64,000 nucleotides of DNA, taken from the NCBI RefSeq assembly GCF_014083945.1, contig NZ_CP046444.1:1860001-1924000 (forward strand), read 5' to 3'. A program made the position numbers and the translations under genes. The stretch comes from Granulicella sp. 5B5 (GTDB lineage: Bacteria; Acidobacteriota; Terriglobia; Terriglobales; Acidobacteriaceae). Below are positions 9,201 through 18,200 of the stretch, one piece after another. Numbering within the stretch: position 1 is the stretch's first letter; each line of letters begins with the position of its first letter. Below the pieces are notes generated by a model. The model was not told the DNA's origin and did no database searches. It saw only the letters and a list, made by a program, of their open reading frames with translations.

Positions 9201-9414
9201 ACGACTGGCGTGGGAACTCTTCCTTCATCAGCTCCTGGAACGACTCCGTATCCGCGAGCTCATCCAGGTTCTTCCAGTAGCGGCGCCCGGTCTTGCCTTC
9301 CAGCTTGGCACGGACCTCAGCCAGCGTCATCTTTGCCGGAGCGATCTGCGTTACAACCTGCGCCGGCTGCTCTGCCGTCTGTTTCACTTCAAGTTCCATA
9401 GGTGTCTCGTTCAT
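6238..9414 (-). CDS. actB: Alternative Complex III subunit ActB, Tat-variant molybdopterin-fold/4Fe-4S protein
   Basis: The start used is ATG 9414, which overlaps the actA stop as ATGA and gives MNETPMELEVK, 1058 residues; a longer open frame to 9747 lies inside actA and is not needed. A Tat-like signal is internal rather than terminal: SRRGFLK at residues 81-87, then a hydrophobic run ending LAGC (Cys101). That layout is known for this Tat-variant ActB family. A molybdopterin-oxidoreductase-like region fills about residues 110-740. The C-terminal ferredoxin-like part has four cysteine clusters: CVGCNACIVSC, CQHCESAGCEQVC, CVGTRYCSNNC with YNR before it, and CSYCIQR with CQQACP. In known ActB proteins the molybdenum cofactor itself is absent and the Fe-S clusters form the electron wire. 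Confidence 0.95.
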   Translation of the reverse strand: MNETPMELEVKQTAEQPAQVVTQIAPAKMTLAEVRAKLEGKTGRRYWKNLDELADTESFQELMKEEFPRQSSAGEWTDPVSRRGFLKVMGASFALAGLAGCTKQPDEPIFPYVKQPEDLVLGKPMFFATAHPFPTGAVPVLVKSDAFRPIKLEGNPEHPIAKGKSDAFTQASLLDLYDPDRSKKVFYRGDESGFGNFQQEFATAVQKLNGGQGLYFLSETVTSPTLAAQWKQVQTKYPQAKLVQYEPVNQDTGRAASKAAFGDYYDTQYKLDDADIIVSLDADFLGGIGFPGFLPLAAAYAERHRYEAGKTMNRLYVVETMPTVTGFKAEHRLALKPSDIDAFASALAGGSATLSNPQAQKFLAAVQDDLKKSGGRCVVIAGPQSSLACHNAALAVNASSGAVGKTVFYTETVNPLPSEQTADLKSLVADMSAGKVQWLVMLGVNPIYNAPRDLEFAAAFNKVPTTVHLGMMQDETGVISTWHINKAHYLESWSDARAYDGTISIVQPMIDPLYGGKSAHDVFQALLDPSISAYDAVVANAKTYIKGADFANAWRKALHDGWVADTAFTPKTLGAPKAATATAAPAAGGVEIRFLADPSLYDGRYANNGWLQELPKQVTSMSWDNAALMNMDLMGKLGIEENDAIELTLNGYKVITPVLMSPGHPNDAVTVHLGFGRTADAGRVGAGVGFNSYLLRSSSAMLSSGGLQIAKGKGTYDLCVTKVHNIEHRGAFAQTGLEHPEFDTQGTYSLAGHEAFERSIIRYATLAEATENPKFASEGTPSGHTSVNKVGYNPQGEAPEHGDSFYPDAWRYDHIDPSTHIAQNKWGMSIDLNSCVGCNACIVSCYAENNIAVVGREQVKIGRNMQWLRIDTYFEGDLHAPRAHFQPMTCQHCESAGCEQVCPVGATVHTPEGINTMVYNRCVGTRYCSNNCPYKVRRFNFLLYSDFDTESLKFMRNPDVSVRSRGVMEKCSYCIQRIEAVKIEADKNNRPIKDGEILTACQQACPTDAIVFGNLNDPNAKVTKRQAEERSYQVLADLNYRPRTQYTAGVINPNAELA

Positions 9415-10301
9415 CGGTGGCACACCTCGCAGCTCGAAAGCTCGTTGGCCGTCCGAATGTGGTACTGCCCGGTCAGATACTTGCCCAGGTCTTCCTGGTT
9501 CGTAAACTTCGTGTAGCTGGCCGGCAGCATCAGCACCGGCGCATCCGACATCGTGCCCACCGGCATATTCGGGTTCGTCGAACCCGTCAGCACCGAGCCG
9601 CTGTCGTTCTGTGCAATGTCCGTCCGCCCGGTCTTCGAGGGGTCGGTCGTCACACAGTTCACACCCTGCGCCGTCGGAACACCCGTTCCGTCTGTGTTCG
9701 CCGCCGTCGCGCACCACACCGGCTTCTCCGTCGAAGGACCGGCCCATGCCATGTTGTAGATCTCGCTGGTCGGCCGCAGGTTCTTACCAGGGTTGCGATG
9801 GCAGTTCAAACACCACTCCATCTGCAGCGTGTTCTGCTGGTACATCAACGGCATCTCATCCACGCGGCCATGGCAGCTCGTACAGCCGATGCCCTTGTTC
9901 ACATGGATCTCGTGATTGAAGTACACGTAGTCGGGCAGGTCATGCACCTTGATCCACCGGATCGACTCGCCAGTCGCCCAGCTCTGCCGCACCGGCTCCA
10001 GCAGCTGCGCGTTCGTCCAGATCTGCGAGTGGCAGTTCATGCACGTCTTCGTCGGCGGGATGCCCGCATACGAGCTCTTCTCCACCGACGTGTGGCAGTA
10101 CTGGCACTGCAGGCCCAGACCCTCCACGTGGTGCTTGTGACTGAACGGTACGGGCTGGTCTGGCCGCTGCCCCTGCCGCGTCACCCACGGTGACCGCTGC
10201 AATGAGTTCAGCGCCACACCGAGCGCGATGACGATCAAGCCCGTCAGCACGAGGCTCGCGCGAGCCAGTGCATTCGAACTGCGGTCAAATACTTGCGCCA
10301 T
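9411..10301 (-). CDS. actA: Alternative Complex III subunit ActA, pentaheme cytochrome c
   Basis: First gene of the operon, 296 residues. One N-terminal membrane helix (about 14-35) anchors a periplasmic domain with five CXXCH heme sites: CQYCH, CMNCH, CTSCH, CLNCH and CEVCH; the last sits two residues before the C-terminus. Extra His residues in FSHKHHVEG and FNHEIHVNKG are candidates for the distal heme ligands of bis-His hemes. ActA collects electrons from ActB and passes them to ActE. The ATG is preceded by GGAACGCACTC. About 345 bp without a gene precede it and should hold the operon promoter. Confidence 0.94.
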   Translation of the reverse strand: MAQVFDRSSNALARASLVLTGLIVIALGVALNSLQRSPWVTRQGQRPDQPVPFSHKHHVEGLGLQCQYCHTSVEKSSYAGIPPTKTCMNCHSQIWTNAQLLEPVRQSWATGESIRWIKVHDLPDYVYFNHEIHVNKGIGCTSCHGRVDEMPLMYQQNTLQMEWCLNCHRNPGKNLRPTSEIYNMAWAGPSTEKPVWCATAANTDGTGVPTAQGVNCVTTDPSKTGRTDIAQNDSGSVLTGSTNPNMPVGTMSDAPVLMLPASYTKFTNQEDLGKYLTGQYHIRTANELSSCEVCHR

Positions 10302-10646
10302 GAGTGCGTTCCTGCTTCCTCTGCGTCAAAAAACACTGTGGAGGTTGAATAACTTCTATCGGAGCTGCTACCGCTAAGGACGCCGTTCCACCGCGAATAT
10401 CCATCTGCGGCCTGCCCATGTGCGGCTGACAAACGTAAACTTTATCGAAAGTATAGCAGTGACTTTCGCGTCTGTTGTGACCGCAAACATCTGTTACTGG
10501 CCGATACTCGTATCCACCTTCGATTATCGAAGCCCATTTTTATCCCGCCGGAAACATTCCCTCAAAAACCGCCGCAAATCCCCGCAACGCCCCGTATCTA
10601 CGCAAATAACTCCGTCCACATTAGTCCGAGTTCCACTGCGGAAATC
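10302..10646 (-). promoter_or_regulatory. Gene-free region upstream of the actA operon, with a weak promoter candidate
   Basis: No ORF here has coding character, and the stretch is lower in GC than its surroundings, as expected of a promoter region. On the minus strand a TATACT hexamer lies at 10455-10450, about 150 bp before the actA ATG. I see no convincing -35 box at the usual distance, so this is only a candidate -10. No riboswitch-like structure was recognised. Confidence 0.3.
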
Positions 10647-10865
10647 TCACCACTTGTATAGATCGAATGGCGGCGGGTCGTGAGGACCAACACCTTCAGG
10701 CCCCTTCGCTAACGCGCGATAGACAGCATCCATTCGCGACTGGGACTCTTCGTGTATCTGTATGGCGCGTTCGTTCTGCGCTTGTATCGTCGCTGGGTCA
10801 TCACTCTCACCTGACGCACCGGCGAGATGCACCTCAACCGCGGAACCGTCATGCAGGTTCCACAC
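10647..10865 (-). pseudogene. Short AbrB/MazE-like (swapped-hairpin) protein, probably 5'-truncated or frameshifted
   Basis: The open frame begins at a GTG but reads upstream without an ATG as SKVAGGYAVLIPEDVAKVWN to a TGA at 10928-10926. That upstream part together with LHDGSAVEVHLA looks like the SpoVT-AbrB/MazE DNA-binding fold (basic strand, VxIP turn, LxxGxxVEV strand). A GTG start would cut off half the domain. An ATG at 10929 lies one base out of frame, so a one-base lesion or a rare start are both possible. The tail (about 40 residues) is polar and ends DPPPFDLYKW. No toxin ORF follows downstream. Could be a solitary antitoxin remnant. Confidence 0.4.
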
Positions 10866-11086
10866 CTTCGCAACATCCTCAGGGATGAGGACGGCGTACC
10901 CACCAGCAACTTTCGATGCGAAAGATCATTGTTTGTGAAGTCTCGCTCAGTCGATACGCAAGCAGCAAGCAAGTAGTTCGACAATTCGTTTAGCCTCGTT
11001 CCCTTTTGAGGATTCGAAGCGAATGTCCTGGAAATTTTCTTCGCCTTCTCTTCCCCAACCCGCCTCATCTGTGCCACACTCTCCCC

Positions 11087-11821
11087 ATGCCGCACGCCTC
11101 GCAGCAAAGCGCCAAGCTTCCCTACTCGCGCGAAGACGCCGTCGCCGCCCTCATCGCCGCGGACCCTAAGCTCGCGAAGCTCATCGCCCGCGCCGGCCCG
11201 TTCACCATGCGCCTCGCCGCCAAGCAGTCTCCGTTTGAAGCGCTCACCGAGTCGATCATCTACCAGCAGCTCCACGGCAAAGCGGCCGCAGCCATCCACG
11301 CCAAGCTCCTGCGCAGCTTCAGCGACCTCGCGCATATGTCCGACCCGCGCGAACCATTCGAGCACCGCCACCCCACGCCGCAGGAGATCCTCGACGCACC
11401 CAACGAGCAGCTCCGCTCCGCCGGCCTCTCCGCCAACAAGGCGCTCGCCCTCCGCGACCTCGCCGCCAAAACCATCGACGGCACCGTCCCCACCCTCGCC
11501 AAGATCCGCCGGATGGAGGACGCCGCCATCATCGAGCACCTCACCCAGGTCCGTGGCATCGGCAAGTGGACCGTCGAGATGATGCTCATCTTCCGCCTCG
11601 GCCGCGCCAACGTGCTGCCCACCTCGGACTACGGCATCCGCAAAGGCTTCGCACTCACCTTCCAGGGCCTCAAGCCCACCACCAAGGTCACGCCAGCCCA
11701 CCTCCCCAAGCCCGACGTCATCGAGCGCCGCGCCAAAAAGTGGCAGCCCTTCTGCTCGGTCGCCAGCTGGTACCTCTGGCGCGCCTGCGACCTCGCCAAC
11801 CAAGACAAGGCCGCCAGCTAA
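11087..11821 (+). CDS. DNA-3-methyladenine glycosylase II family protein (AlkA-like, HhH-GPD)
   Basis: A base-excision repair glycosylase of 244 residues that removes alkylated purines from DNA. The helix-hairpin-helix is visible as LTQVRGIGKWTVEMML, followed by the GPD region LPTSDYGIRKG, whose Asp is the catalytic residue of the superfamily. The N-terminal region (LARAGPF-like, PFEALTESIIYQQLHGKAA) matches the usual start of the HhH-GPD domain. I use ATG 11087 (MPHASQQS); an upstream in-frame ATG at 11006 would add 27 residues with no domain character. No alkyltransferase or other repair gene is adjacent. Residues such as Trp in GKWT are typical of AlkA rather than MutY, as no Fe-S cluster cysteines follow. 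Confidence 0.9.
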   Translation: MPHASQQSAKLPYSREDAVAALIAADPKLAKLIARAGPFTMRLAAKQSPFEALTESIIYQQLHGKAAAAIHAKLLRSFSDLAHMSDPREPFEHRHPTPQEILDAPNEQLRSAGLSANKALALRDLAAKTIDGTVPTLAKIRRMEDAAIIEHLTQVRGIGKWTVEMMLIFRLGRANVLPTSDYGIRKGFALTFQGLKPTTKVTPAHLPKPDVIERRAKKWQPFCSVASWYLWRACDLANQDKAAS

Positions 11822-12062
11822 AGCATGTCAAGCCCCGTCACCCGTTGAGCGCCCATAAACAACACAAATGAAAACACTTGCACCTACACACCCGAAACAC
11901 TTTCTCCGCTCGCACCCTCTATACTGGAAGTAGGAACCAAACTGGCTCACTGGATAACTGGCAAACTGACAACTGAAGCCACAAATCCAATCACCGTTCG
12001 CTCTATCCTCTTCCCCTGTCCTCTATCCCCTTTATTTCCCATATCATACCCGCAACTATATA

Positions 12063-12111
12063 CAGAATCAGCCACTTACCCAGGGGATCACCCCGTAAGT
12101 CGCTGATTCTG
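12063..12111. repeat. Long hairpin with 17-bp arms upstream of the GH57 gene
   Basis: The arms CAGAATCAGCCACTTAC (12063-12079) and its near-complement at 12095-12111 pair with a single mismatch. The loop contains a second perfect 4-bp stem (GGGG 12083-12086, CCCC 12091-12094) around ATCA. There is no T-run after it on either strand, so it is not a classical terminator. It may be an mRNA leader structure, an operator or a palindromic dispersed repeat. Confidence 0.85.
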
Positions 12112-12130
12112 CTGGATACCTCATCTACAT

Positions 12131-12147
12131 AGGGGGAGGGGGAGGGG
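12131..12147 (+). promoter_or_regulatory. G-rich tract acting as Shine-Dalgarno or possible G-quadruplex
   Basis: The tract reads AGGGGGAGGGGGAGGGG and contains GGAGG 9 nt before the TTG at 12155. Three G-runs of at least four, and a fourth GGGG in the hairpin loop upstream, would allow a quadruplex in RNA or DNA. It supports use of TTG 12155 rather than ATG 12203. Confidence 0.5.
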
Positions 12148-12154
12148 ATCACGA

Positions 12155-14776
12155 TTGCCTATCGCGTTACCATCAGTACGAACAGGACATCTAACAGACT
12201 TTATGGCTCCGACGAAGACAACGCCCAACCCCGCCGAAGCCGCTCCGCAGCACTACATCTGCGTGCACGGTCACTTCTACCAGCCTCCCCGCGAGAATCC
12301 CTGGCTTGAGACCGTCGAGGTCCAGGAATCCGCCGCGCCCTACCACGACTGGAACGAGCGCATCACCGCCGAGTGCTACGCCCCCAACGGGGCCAGCCGC
12401 ATCACCAACCAGAAGAACGAGATCGTCCGCATCGTCAACAACTACTCGCGGATCAGCTTCAACTTCGGCCCCACGCTCCTTAGCTGGCTGCAGGACTTCG
12501 CCCCGCGCACCTACCGCATGATCCTCGACGCCGACACCGCCTCGGCCGAGCGCTTCAGCGGCCACGGCTCGGCCATCGCGCAGGTCTACAACCACATCAT
12601 CATGCCGCTCGCCAACGAGCGCGACGCCCGCACCCAGGTCCGCTGGGGCATCGCCGACTTCAAGTACCGCTTCGGCCGCAGGCCCGAGGGCATGTGGCTC
12701 GCCGAGACCGCCGTCTCCCGCGACGTGCTCGACCTCCTCGCGCAGGAGGGCATCCAGTTCACCATCCTCGCTCCGCACCAGTGCGCGCGCGTCCGCAAGC
12801 TGGCCGGTGCCGAGCCCGCCAAGGGCCGCAAGAAGGCCACCGACGGTGCCGCCCCCGCCGAGCAGCCCTGGACCGAGACCCCCGGCGCCACCGTCGACAT
12901 CACCCAGCCCTATCTCGTTAAGTTGAATGAAGGCCGCTCCATCGCCGTCTTCTTCTACGACGGCCCTGTCTCCCGCGCCGTAGCGTTTGAGGGCATCCTG
13001 AACAACGGCGAGGACTTCGCCCGCCGCCTGCTCACCGGCATCCACACCGACAAGGACCCTAGCGTCCCACAGCTCTCCCACATCGCCACCGACGGCGAGA
13101 GCTACGGCCACCATCACAAGCACGGCGAGATGGCCCTCAGCTACGCGCTCTACTGGACCGAGCAGCAGAACGCCGCCCGCATCACCAACTACGGCGAGTT
13201 CCTCGCAAAATTCCCACCCGTCTGCGAAGCCGAGGTCGCCGACGACACCTCATGGAGCTGCGCGCACGGCGTCGAGCGTTGGCGCTCCAACTGCGGATGC
13301 AACGGCGGCAAGGTCGGCTGGCAGCAGAACTGGCGAGCGCCCCTGCGCGAGGCGCTCGACATGCTCCGCGACCGCACCGCACCGCTCGCCGAGTCCGTCG
13401 CCGCGGGCCTCTTCAAAGACCTCTGGGCCGCGCGCGACGCCTACATCCAGGTCATCCTCGACCGCGGCGCTGACAACGTCGAGGCCTTCTTCACGGAGCA
13501 CGCCACCCACCCGCTCTCCGAAGCCGAGCGTATCACCGCGCTCGAGCTCCTCGAGCTCGAACGGCACACCCAGCTCATGTACACAAGCTGCGGCTGGTTC
13601 TTCGACGATATCTCCGGCATCGAGACCGTGCAGATCATCGCCTACGCTGGTCGCGTGCTGCAGATCGCAGAACAGCTCTTCGGCGAGCCCGGCAAACAGC
13701 TCGAGCAGGAGTTCCTCGACATCCTCGCCAAGGCGCCCAGCAACCTGCCCGACATCGGCAACGGCGCCGAGGTCTACCGCCGCTACGTCCTCGGCGGCCG
13801 GCTCGACCTTGAGCACGTCGGCGCGCACTATGCCATCAGCTCCATGTTCCGCAGCTATCCAGACGCGGGCCACATCTTCTGCTTCGACGTGCAGCGTTAC
13901 AGCTACGACGTGCGCGCCTCCGGCCACGGCCGCTTCGCCGTCGGCCGCGCCCTGCTGCGCTCCCGCATCACCGAGGAGAGCGAGGAACTCTGCTTCGCCG
14001 TGCTGCACCTCGGCGACCAGAACCTCACCGCCGCCGTCAAGCGCTACGACCCCAACGACCCCTCCGCGAAGCCCGCATGGGACGAGTTCGTCGCGCAGGC
14101 CACCGACGCCGTCCACCGCGCCAACCTGCCCGAGCTCATCCGCCTCATCGACCGTTACTTCGATGGCACGCTCTACTCGCTCACATCGCTCTTCGCAGAC
14201 GAGCAGCAACGCATCCTGCAAAGCATCCTCAACCAGACGCTCTCTGAAGTAGAGGGCTCGCTCATGCGCATCTACGAAGAGCACGCGACGCTGCTCGACT
14301 TCATCAGCCAGGCCCGCGTCCCCGCGCCACCCGCGCTCGCCGTCACCGCAGGGTTCGCCATCAACGCCAGCCTGCGCCACACGCTCGACGCCGAGACATT
14401 CGACGCCACCGAGATTGCCCGCCTGCTCCGCCGCGCTGCAACGGACCACGTCACCCTCGACGCACCGCTGCTCAGCTTCACCGCGGACAAACGCATCAAG
14501 CGCGCCATGGTCCGGCTTGAGAGCGCCGCGCAGATGCAGCAGTCGCAACAGAGCCTCACCATCCTCAACGAGACCCTTACCATCGCCGAAGGCCTCCGCC
14601 TCCTTCCCATGGACATCAATCTATGGCAGGCGCAGAACATCTGGAACGACTTGCTCCGCCGCAGCGACAGCGCTTACTGGTCGCGCGAGTGGCGCGAGGG
14701 CTTCCGCAAGATCGGCATCGCCCTCAACATCAGCGTCGACGAGCTCGTCGTGGACAAAGCCGTCCGCGCTTTCTAG
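12155..14776 (+). CDS. Glycoside hydrolase family 57 protein with DUF3536 C-terminal domain
   Basis: A cytoplasmic-type protein of 873 residues without a signal peptide. The GH57 barrel starts at YICVHGHFYQPPRENPWLE; GMWLAETAVS matches family region 3, whose Glu is the nucleophile, and HIATDGESYGHHHK matches region 4 with the acid/base Asp. The remaining half (from about residue 400) is the DUF3536 region found fused to such GH57 barrels. GH57 enzymes act on alpha-glucans (amylase, branching enzyme, amylopullulanase); the substrate of DUF3536-type members is not established. TTG 12155 has an ideal GGAGG; ATG 12203 is the alternative and removes 16 residues without conserved character. Confidence 0.88.
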   Translation: MPIALPSVRTGHLTDFMAPTKTTPNPAEAAPQHYICVHGHFYQPPRENPWLETVEVQESAAPYHDWNERITAECYAPNGASRITNQKNEIVRIVNNYSRISFNFGPTLLSWLQDFAPRTYRMILDADTASAERFSGHGSAIAQVYNHIIMPLANERDARTQVRWGIADFKYRFGRRPEGMWLAETAVSRDVLDLLAQEGIQFTILAPHQCARVRKLAGAEPAKGRKKATDGAAPAEQPWTETPGATVDITQPYLVKLNEGRSIAVFFYDGPVSRAVAFEGILNNGEDFARRLLTGIHTDKDPSVPQLSHIATDGESYGHHHKHGEMALSYALYWTEQQNAARITNYGEFLAKFPPVCEAEVADDTSWSCAHGVERWRSNCGCNGGKVGWQQNWRAPLREALDMLRDRTAPLAESVAAGLFKDLWAARDAYIQVILDRGADNVEAFFTEHATHPLSEAERITALELLELERHTQLMYTSCGWFFDDISGIETVQIIAYAGRVLQIAEQLFGEPGKQLEQEFLDILAKAPSNLPDIGNGAEVYRRYVLGGRLDLEHVGAHYAISSMFRSYPDAGHIFCFDVQRYSYDVRASGHGRFAVGRALLRSRITEESEELCFAVLHLGDQNLTAAVKRYDPNDPSAKPAWDEFVAQATDAVHRANLPELIRLIDRYFDGTLYSLTSLFADEQQRILQSILNQTLSEVEGSLMRIYEEHATLLDFISQARVPAPPALAVTAGFAINASLRHTLDAETFDATEIARLLRRAATDHVTLDAPLLSFTADKRIKRAMVRLESAAQMQQSQQSLTILNETLTIAEGLRLLPMDINLWQAQNIWNDLLRRSDSAYWSREWREGFRKIGIALNISVDELVVDKAVRAF

Positions 14777-14805
14777 TGATGGCATTTGCGTTTGCCGTTG
14801 TTCTT

Positions 14806-14859
14806 GCTTTTCTTTCTGTCATTCCGAGCGAAGCGAGGAACCTGCTTCTCGCGCGCGAG
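14806..14859. repeat. 54-bp dispersed repeat, copy 1
   Basis: Matches 30601-30654 at 52 of 54 positions. Its core CATTCCGAGCGAAGCGAGGA belongs to a repeat type widely scattered in Acidobacteriota genomes (spurious translations contain VIPSEARNLL). It sits 30 bp after the GH57 stop. Confidence 0.85.
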
Positions 14860-15041
14860 CGCACCTAATGCTGATGCCGCATCTTCTTCGGGAAAAGCTC
14901 AATACCGTTCAGCCGGAAGCTTAACCCGCGCTTAGGCCAATCTGCCGTAAGAGCAGGTAGGCGGCGGAACGGCCACAGTGGACGCGCATAGCGTCAGTTA
15001 TCGGCGGTTTTTAGCATTTCTAGAGTCCAATCTTGCGCTTC

Positions 15042-15070
15042 GCATCCGTAAAACTACGGATGCATCCGTA
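15042..15070. promoter_or_regulatory. Triple GCATCCGTA palindromic site, possible operator
   Basis: GCATCCGTA at 15042-15050, its exact reverse complement TACGGATGC at 15055-15063, and a third forward copy at 15062-15070 overlapping the second. The geometry (9-bp half-sites, 4-bp spacer) suits a dimeric regulator and lies about 160 bp before the receptor start. The binding protein is unknown. Confidence 0.5.
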
Positions 15071-15227
15071 GTAGCACGTATAGCTAGCTGACGCCGGCTG
15101 TCATACAGTTGAAACATATCCCTTCGCGTTGCGTATTCCCTGCCTGGGCTCTGCGCTGGCTGAGCTTTTCCTTACAACCCATTCACTCTTACCCCTGCAC
15201 GAGTTTGCATTTCCTTTTGGAGGCGTC

Positions 15228-18200
15228 ATGAAGTTCCGTAGCATTCTGTCCCTGTTCATACTTGTGGGTCTGTTCGCTGCCACTGCGTTAGGCCAGTCCA
15301 CGGCCACGCTGAGCGGCACCGTCACCGATCCCACGGGTGCCGTCGTCCCTGGCGCGAAGGTGGTCATCCACTCGCTCGCCACCGGCGCCGACCGCGACCT
15401 GACCACCGACTCCGCCGGCCTCTACGCCGCGCCCTCGCTCCAGCCCGGTGACTACTCCGTCACGGTTTCGGCAAACGGCTTCTCCACCACCAGCATTCCG
15501 AAGCTGACCCTGCAGGTCGCGCAGTCGGCGTCCGCCAATCTCAAGCTGTCTATCGAATCCACCGGCACTACGGTGCAGGTGGAAACCACTCCGCCGCAGA
15601 TCCAGACCGAGACGGCCGCTGTCGGCGAAGTCATCGGCAGGACGACCGTGCAGGAGTTGCCGCTCAACGGTCGCCACTTCCTCGACCTCACCGTGCTGAC
15701 TCCTGGCGGCGTCGTCGCCCCGACATCCGGCTCGCTCACCGCCTCCAGCCGCGGCCTCGGCGCCAACTCCTTCATCACCGCCGGCAATCGCGAGGACTCG
15801 GTCAACTTCCAGATCAACGGCATCAACCTCAACGACATCAGTCAGAACCAGATCACCTTCCAGCCCTCCATCAGCACCACCTCTGAGTTCCGCATCAACA
15901 ACCAGACCTTCCCCGCCGAGTTCGGCCGCTCAGATGGCTCCATCGTCACCGTCGCTACGCGCTCGGGCACCAACCAGTTCCACGGCGAAGTCTTCGACTA
16001 CTTCCGCAACGAAGCGCTCGACGCACGCAACTACTTCAACCGCGGCTTCAACCCCACCACCGGCGTCGCTCTCGCCGGCAACACCGGCAACAAGGCCCCC
16101 CTCAAGCGCAACAACTTCGGCGGCTCGGTCGGCGGCCCCATCTGGCGCGGACACACTTTCTTCTACTTCAGCTATGAGGCCCTTCGCCAGCACCAGGGCA
16201 TCCTGCAGAACAGCCCGGTCTTCTCTCCGGCACAGCAGCAGGCATTCGCTGCCAACGCCGCCGCCGATCCCATCGCCGCGGCCTTTGCGGCTCTCGTGCC
16301 GCTGCCCAACAGTGGCTCCAACTACGTCTCATTCACGCCGGGCCCGGTCCAGATCGACCAGTACACCGGCGACGTGCTCCACAACTTCGGCGACAGCGAC
16401 TCTCTGCACGGCTTCTACGCCTTCCAGAAGGACGTTCGCACTGAGCCCTCATTGCAGGGCGACACGCTGCCCGGCTGGGGCGACCACCGCGCCGCGCACC
16501 GCCAGATCGGCACGCTGCAGTACATCCACATCTTCACCCCCTCCATCACCAATGAGGCGCGCCTCGGCTTCAACCGCATCGCCATCGCCTTCAACCCTGC
16601 CAACACGCTCAGCCCATCCAGTATCGGCATCAACGACGGCCTCACCGGCAACGTTGGTATTCCGCAGACCACCATCAGCGACGTAGGCTTCACCATCGGT
16701 GGTCCCTCCGGCTTCCCGCAGGGCCGCGACACCACCACCGGCGTTCTCGCCGACACCGTCACTATGCTCAAGGGCAAGCACGAGATCAAGTGGGGCGGTG
16801 AGTTCCGTCGCTACCTCCTCTATAGCTTCGCCGGCAACATCGGCAGTATGACCCTCAGCTCCGCCAACCTCGCGGCGGACGTCACACCCGTCTTCAGCAT
16901 CCAGCCCAACATTATCGACTACCGCATCTACGCCGATGCCGCGGGCGGATTCATCCAGGACACCTACAAACCCCTTCCCGGCCTCGTCCTCGAGTACGGT
17001 CTGCGCTTTGAGTGGAATGGCACGCCTCTCGAAGGCGAGAACCGCATCGCCATCTTCAACCCAGCCAACGTCACTCTCACCCAAGCCGGCACCAACGGCA
17101 TCCCTGCCAACGGTGCCTACAAGCAGAACTACAACGTCGAGCCGCGCGTCGGCTTCGCCTATGACCTCTTCCAGAACCAGAAGACCGTCATCCGTGGCGC
17201 CTACGGCTACTTGGTCGACCAACCCGTTGCCGGCACCGTCAGCAACCTAACGAGCAATCCGCCCTTCACCACCGCCGTCTCGTACTCCAACAGCGCGGCG
17301 CCCATCTCTCTTGCGAACCCCTATGCCTCCGCCAAGGCGGCATCCGGCTTCGCCCTCAACTGGACCAACCCCAACTTCAAGAACGCCTACGTTGAGGACT
17401 TCAACCTGAATGTGCAGCAGGCCCTGCCCTGGGGCATGGTCGGCTCGCTCGGCTACTACGGTTCCACTGGCCATCATCTGCTCATCGTCACCAATGCCAA
17501 CCAGGCGACCGGCATCCCGGGTAGTCCGCGGCCCTTCAATACACTCTCGTCCACCAGCCCCATCGCTCCGGGGGCTTCGATCGCTTCCAACCTTTCGGAG
17601 CGCAACAGCATCGGCTACTCCAACTACAATGCGCTCTGGGCCACGCTCGCCAAGAATATGAGCAACGGACTCCAATTCAACATGAACTACGAGTTCGCCA
17701 AGTCGATGGATATCAACTCCCTCGGCTCGCAGGGTGGCGCTGTTCTCCCAGACAGCAACAACCCGTCTGAGAACTACGGCCTCTCCGACTTCGACGTCCG
17801 TCATCACTTTGCCGGCACGGCGATCTACGCGCTGCCCTTCAAGGGCAACCGCCTGGTCTCTGGCTATCGCCTCGAAACGATCTTCCAGTACCAGACCGGC
17901 AACCCCGTCAACATCGTCGCCACCAGCGACGGCTACAACGGCAACAGCGGCCTCATCCGCCCCAACATCGTCGGCAAGCTCATTCGTTCCAAACAGCAGG
18001 TCGCAGGTCAGGCGAATGTCTCATACTTCCCTAACCCTGGCGGCCTGAACGCAGGCGGCAACGTCTGCGACATCACCAACTACACGTCTGCCTGCACCTT
18101 TGAGATCGTAGGCACGCAGGCGAGTGCCACTGCGGCCACCGCTCCCACCACCTACACGGGCCTCGGCAACGCGCAACGTAACGCCGGCACCGGCCCCGGC

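Larger units (their letters stand above)
11822..12154 (+). other. Intergenic leader region of the GH57 gene
   Basis: No gene. It contains, in order, a short run of ACTG-containing octads (11941-11975), a pyrimidine-rich stretch (about 12003-12050), a long inverted repeat (12063-12111) and a G-rich run (12131-12147) that ends just before the TTG start candidate of the next gene. Confidence 0.6.
14777..15227 (+). other. Intergenic region before the first Oar-like receptor
   Basis: No gene. It holds a copy of the 54-bp dispersed repeat just after the GH57 stop codon and, nearer the receptor gene, an arrangement of three overlapping GCATCCGTA sites (15042-15070). Nothing else recognised. Confidence 0.6.

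Noticed and set aside
9415-9747. In-frame upstream extension of actB (111 codons)
   Set aside because: It overlaps actA out of frame; ATG 9414 makes a normal ATGA overlap with the actA stop and starts the conserved ActB sequence.
10709-11803. Long minus-strand ORF opposite the AlkA-like gene
   Set aside because: Composition (Gly/Glu/Val/Leu-rich, no domain) is that of an antisense shadow of high-GC coding DNA; the plus strand has a clear HhH-GPD protein.
12063-12111. Interpretation of the long hairpin as a terminator of the AlkA-like gene
   Set aside because: It lies 240 bp after that gene and no T-run follows on the plus strand.
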